NCBI RefSeq assembly: GCF_000213055.1
Contig: NZ_CM001165.1
Coordinates: 310,001 to 374,000 of the forward strand
Length of the DNA stretch: 64,000 nucleotides
Source: Streptomyces sp. Tu6071
GTDB lineage: Bacteria; Actinomycetota; Actinomycetes; Streptomycetales; Streptomycetaceae
Reading direction: 5' to 3'
Shown here: in pieces, positions 61,068 through 64,000 of the stretch
Position numbering within the stretch: position 1 is the first letter of the stretch
Layout of the letters: the number at the start of each line of letters is the position of its first letter
Program-made: the position numbers and the translations under genes
Notes under the pieces: model-generated
Database searches by the model: none
Seen by the model: only the letters and a program-made list of their open reading frames with translations
Told to the model about the DNA's origin: nothing

Positions 61068-62743
61068 GCGGTGTACCTGCCTCGGGTCGTGCCGTCAACG
61101 GCTGTCAGATGGTGGGAGCGCGGTGCCGTGATCGCCATGACGGCGATGTCGTCGTGGGCGTTCTTGCCGATCCACTGCGCGGTCGCCATCTGCACCCGCT
61201 CCACCACCGCCTCCGCCGGCATTCCCGCGCAGCCCTCCAACAGCCGTCGCAGGCGCTCCTCGCCGTACATGCTGTCGCCGCGGCGTCCGCCCCGGGCCTC
61301 GGTGACGCCGTCGGTGTAGAGCACGCACGACTCACCGGGCGCCAGACGCACGGTGGCCGTCCGGGAGGTGACGTGGGGCAGTACGCCGATGAGACTGCCG
61401 GAGGTGGCCGCTTCCTCCACCCGGCCGTCCTGGCGCACGATGAGCGGCGTGGGGTGACCTGCGGACGTCAGCCGCAGCCTCACGTCCGACCCCTCCCGGC
61501 GCGCGGACGCCAGGACGAGAGTCGCGAAGCGTATCGGCCCGCTGCGGCTGAGGAGTGTGTCGTTGAGCAGGCCCAGCACGTGCTGGTGGTCCGCCGACAT
61601 CGTGTGCAGCGCGTGGAGGGTGTTACGGATCTTCCCGGTCAGGACCGCGGCCTCCAGGCCCTTGCCCGACACATCGCCCAGCAGTGCGAACGTCTCCCCG
61701 TCCTCGTCGGCCGGGGGGTGAACGTCGTAGAAGTCGCCGCCGATCTGCTCGGCGTCCTCGCTGGAGCGGTAGCCGCCCGCGAACTCCACCCCGCGCACCT
61801 GCGCCAGCTCCGGTGCCAGGAGCTCGCGCATCAGCACTCGCGTGATCGCGTCCCGCTCCTCGTACAGGCGTGCCGCAGACATCGCCGCACCCGCCCGCGC
61901 CGCGAACAGCCGCCCCAGCTCCTCCTCCCGCTCACTGAACGCGGGCCGCTCGGCGCGACGCAGCAGCACGAGCGCGCCGGCCGCGACACCGTGGCCGGGC
62001 AACGGCGCGATGGACACCGAGCCGACCGGCCCGAAACCCTCGGGAACCATCCACGAGGGTGCCGCGGTGGGATCGATCCAGCGGGCGGGCAGCGGGGGGA
62101 AGCCTTCCAACGCTTCGGCCAGCCCCGGCACCGCGGAAGGCGGCTCCCTCAGTTTGCCCGTGCTGAGCACACCGTCCCGGTCGCAGAGGACGAGCGGCAT
62201 GCGGCGGGCTCGGCCGGGAGCGATCACCACGGCCGCGTCCGCCAGGTGTTCGGCCGCCAGACGCGCCGTCGTCTCCATGGACCGCTGGAGATTCAGCGAC
62301 GCGAGCAGAGCACCGGACGCCTCGATCAGGAAAGCCGAGTGACTGCGGTGCGAGCGCAGCGCGTCGGCCGCCGCCCGCAACTCGGTCTCCTCGATCAGCC
62401 ACCACGCCGTCGTGGCCGCGTCCAGCACCGTCGGGTGAGCGGAGAAGGAACTGCCCCCCACCTGCCCGGACAATACGTGCGGTGCGCTGCCGGACTCCAC
62501 CAGCCACTCAGGCAGCACCGGCAGGCCGTCCCGCCCCGTGTCCAGCACCTCGCGGGCCGCCGCGTTCGCCTCCACGGCGCGCCCCTCGCTGTTCACCAGT
62601 ACCACCGGGTAGGGAGCCGAGGCCGCTGACACCAGGCTCATGGCACTGGAGCGGGTACTTGCTGGGGTAAAGGCCATAGATAAACCCACTACGCGCGGAT
62701 CTGCACCTCTCAGGGCGACGGGGGAACTGTTGTCGCTAGACAA
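61064..62743 (-). CDS. PAS-GAF-PP2C (SpoIIE-type) phosphatase
   Basis: 559 aa if started at TTG 62743, which has GAGAGG 4-5 nt upstream; an ATG at 62677 (537 aa) has no good site. PAS-like segment ~58-155 (PYPVVLVNSEGRAVEANAAA), GAF ~165-335 (LASLNLQRSMETTARLA onward) and PP2C/SpoIIE domain ~350-555 (EQIGGDFYDVH, LLGDVSGKGLEAA, LTSAGHPTPLIV, LYTDGVTEARGG, NAHDDIAVMAI). These phosphatases dephosphorylate STAS proteins; the STAS gene lies in the same cluster. With the TTG start, a TTA codon occurs at codon ~21, which would make translation bldA-dependent. Confidence 0.9.
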   Translation of the reverse strand: MSSDNSSPVALRGADPRVVGLSMAFTPASTRSSAMSLVSAASAPYPVVLVNSEGRAVEANAAAREVLDTGRDGLPVLPEWLVESGSAPHVLSGQVGGSSFSAHPTVLDAATTAWWLIEETELRAAADALRSHRSHSAFLIEASGALLASLNLQRSMETTARLAAEHLADAAVVIAPGRARRMPLVLCDRDGVLSTGKLREPPSAVPGLAEALEGFPPLPARWIDPTAAPSWMVPEGFGPVGSVSIAPLPGHGVAAGALVLLRRAERPAFSEREEELGRLFAARAGAAMSAARLYEERDAITRVLMRELLAPELAQVRGVEFAGGYRSSEDAEQIGGDFYDVHPPADEDGETFALLGDVSGKGLEAAVLTGKIRNTLHALHTMSADHQHVLGLLNDTLLSRSGPIRFATLVLASARREGSDVRLRLTSAGHPTPLIVRQDGRVEEAATSGSLIGVLPHVTSRTATVRLAPGESCVLYTDGVTEARGGRRGDSMYGEERLRRLLEGCAGMPAEAVVERVQMATAQWIGKNAHDDIAVMAITAPRSHHLTAVDGTTRGRYTA

Positions 62744-62975
62744 CTATCCTCTCTTTGCCTCGCTGTGTACAACGACCGACGGCAAGCGCGGTTTCCGCGC
62801 GGTGGACAACCAGCCGTCCTGGCCCGACAGAGGTCTCGCGTTGTTGACGACCGACCCGCGTCGCGCGGCACGTGAAAAGCCACGACTCCGCGCGCTCTAC
62901 CTCCTCGTATTCGTTTCCCAGCTCGGCAGCGCCGCCATGGACTTCCTCCTCCAAGCGGTGCGCCGGTCGCAATGA
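62744..62975. other. Region upstream of the phosphatase gene
   Basis: About 230 bp with no gene of its own in this orientation. It should contain the promoter for the minus-strand phosphatase operon and leads into a membrane-protein remnant on the plus strand. Confidence 0.45.
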
Positions 62976-63528
62976 GCCCGTCACGCGAGCCTTCGCCCCG
63001 GGCTCCGGATCGCCGCTGCAGGTTGCCTGTTCGCACTGGTGTACGTCACGTACAAGGTGGCTCGTCTCCACGGCCGTCGGCGTCGGTCTCGTCCACCACA
63101 CCGCATGTTCCTCGCTCGTGAGCGGTACCCGCGCCTTCAGCGTCACCGCTCCCGCGCTCGCGGTGATCCTGATCGGCGTCGGCCTCACTCTGCCCGCTAT
63201 CGCGTACCCGATCAGTCACACGCGGAGAATGCGTTGGGAGACGGGGTCTCTGGCCGCACTCGAACCCTTGTGGGAAGAGCGCGGAGCGCATCTAAACAGC
63301 CGACACGGACGAGAGCGCCGCGGCCGTAAAAGCAGCGCTCGTCAGGGCAGCCCTGGCCGCGTTCAACGCGAACTGCCGCCCGTCGAACTAGCCCCTCCGT
63401 CACCCCGAGTCCTCGCCCGGACCGACCTGCGCGGAGAGGCGAAGTGGCTCGTCCGCGTAGCCCGCGTCTACAACTGTCAGAGCGGCCCCGTCGCCGACGG
63501 CGGTGAGCCTCCACCCGTAGGAGCCTGA
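62976..63528 (+). pseudogene. Frameshifted remnant of a MAB_1171c/DUF6545-like membrane protein
   Basis: Several frames each carry a piece of the same family. Near 63000-63075 a frame reads GLRIAAAGCLFALVYVTYKV followed by ARLHGR. The next frame (63080-63240) gives GVGLVHHTACSSLVSG and then TAPALAVILIGVGLTLPAIA. Around 63285-63395 another frame reads SAAAVKAALVRAALAAFNAN and stops. The last part returns to DLRGEAKWLVRVARVYN. Together they follow the order of DUF6545-type actinobacterial membrane proteins, which often precede P450 genes. I conclude the gene is broken by at least two frame changes. It is immediately upstream of a P450 gene, as expected. Confidence 0.6.
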
Positions 63529-63532
63529 GTCC

Positions 63533-64000
63533 ATGACCGAGCCCGCACACCACGGCCCGTACACCGCCTGCACAGCAGCCCGCTCCGCCTGCCCCGTGCA
63601 AGTCGTCTCCTCCGGGCCGACCGGCAGAAGCAGTTACCTGGTCACCGGCTACGCCGAGGCCCGGCAGGCCCTCGGCGACGCCCGGCTCTCGAAGGACACG
63701 GCCGCCTTCTTCGCGGGCAAGGGATCAAGCCGCGCCCTTCACCCGGCCCTGGTGCACCACATGCTCGCCAGCGATCCGCCCGAGCACACCAGGCTGCGCA
63801 AACTCGTGACCGGGGCGTTCACCACCGGGGCCGTCGCCGAACTCCGTCCGGCGATCACCCGGATCACCGACGAACTGCTCGACCGCTGGACGCCCGACGA
63901 GCCCTTCGACTTCGTCGCCGGCCTCGCGGGCCCCCTGCCCGTCACCGTGATCTGCGAACTGCTCGGCGTCCCGGACGAGGACCGGCCCAGCATCCGGCGC
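63533..64000 (+). CDS. Cytochrome P450 (5' part; runs off the right edge)
   Basis: The visible 156 codons are the N-terminal third of a bacterial P450: YLVTGYAEARQALGDARLSK, the C-helix HHMLASDPPEHTRLRKLVTG (contacting the heme propionate), AFTTGAVAELRP, then FDFVAGLAGPLPVTVICELL and GVPDEDR at the start of helix F. The heme-Cys motif lies beyond the window. ATG at 63533 has AGGAG ~11 nt upstream. It follows the membrane-protein remnant by 4 bp, so it probably belonged to one operon with it. Confidence 0.9.
   Translation, partial: MTEPAHHGPYTACTAARSACPVQVVSSGPTGRSSYLVTGYAEARQALGDARLSKDTAAFFAGKGSSRALHPALVHHMLASDPPEHTRLRKLVTGAFTTGAVAELRPAITRITDELLDRWTPDEPFDFVAGLAGPLPVTVICELLGVPDEDRPSIRR

Overview
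The window is high-GC (roughly 70-75 %) actinobacterial DNA, almost certainly Streptomyces. The evidence is strong third-position G/C bias, frequent GTG starts, chains of ATGA/GTGA-coupled genes, an SsgA-like sporulation protein, GAF/ANTAR proteins and a SigB/F-type sigma factor.

Bases 1-36,600 form one zinc-acquisition island. From the left there is a znuACB zinc importer (1-2,641, minus). Next comes a ten-gene minus-strand operon (2,806-26,027). It encodes a salicylate synthase, two ABC half-transporters, a methyltransferase, a type II thioesterase, a P450, a thiazolinyl-imide reductase fused to a second methyltransferase, a saccharopine-dehydrogenase-like protein, and two NRPSs with the order ArCP-Cy-A-PCP-Cy-A-PCP and dock-Cy-A(MT)-PCP-TE. 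A divergent salicyl-AMP ligase (26,215) primes the assembly line. Then follow a peptide/nickel-type ABC importer (27,939-32,954), a [3Fe-4S] ferredoxin, two COG0523 proteins, and cysteine-free ribosomal proteins L32, S18 and L31 (33,011-36,473). Zur-box-like palindromes near TGAAAATGATTATCA lie before znuA (two), in the ligase/NRPS divergent promoter, and before the L31 gene. The gene content and order agree with the coelibactin-type zincophore locus of Streptomyces coelicolor. The inferred logic is that Zur derepression under zinc starvation switches on zinc import, synthesis and uptake of a salicyl-capped azoline zincophore, zinc chaperones and zinc-sparing ribosomal paralogues together.

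Bases 36,700-47,200 are general chromosome: a DUF3592-like membrane protein, a small secreted protein, a LolD/FtsX-type ABC exporter pair, a lipoprotein, a SWIM/SNF2 pair and a PadR regulator.

Bases 47,300-52,550 are a signalling patch: a STAS-like protein, a flavodoxin-like reductase, a STAS-ANTAR-GAF protein, a GAF-ANTAR protein, a SigB/F-type sigma factor and an SsgA-like protein. Bases 53,000-59,200 hold a double Lrp regulator divergent from an MFS exporter, an M20 amidohydrolase, a small radical-SAM/SPASM remnant, an ABM-domain protein and a BBE-like flavoprotein. Bases 59,590-62,743 are a STAS / B12-binding / PAS-GAF-PP2C phosphatase set. The right end has a frameshifted membrane-protein remnant and the 5' part of a second P450.
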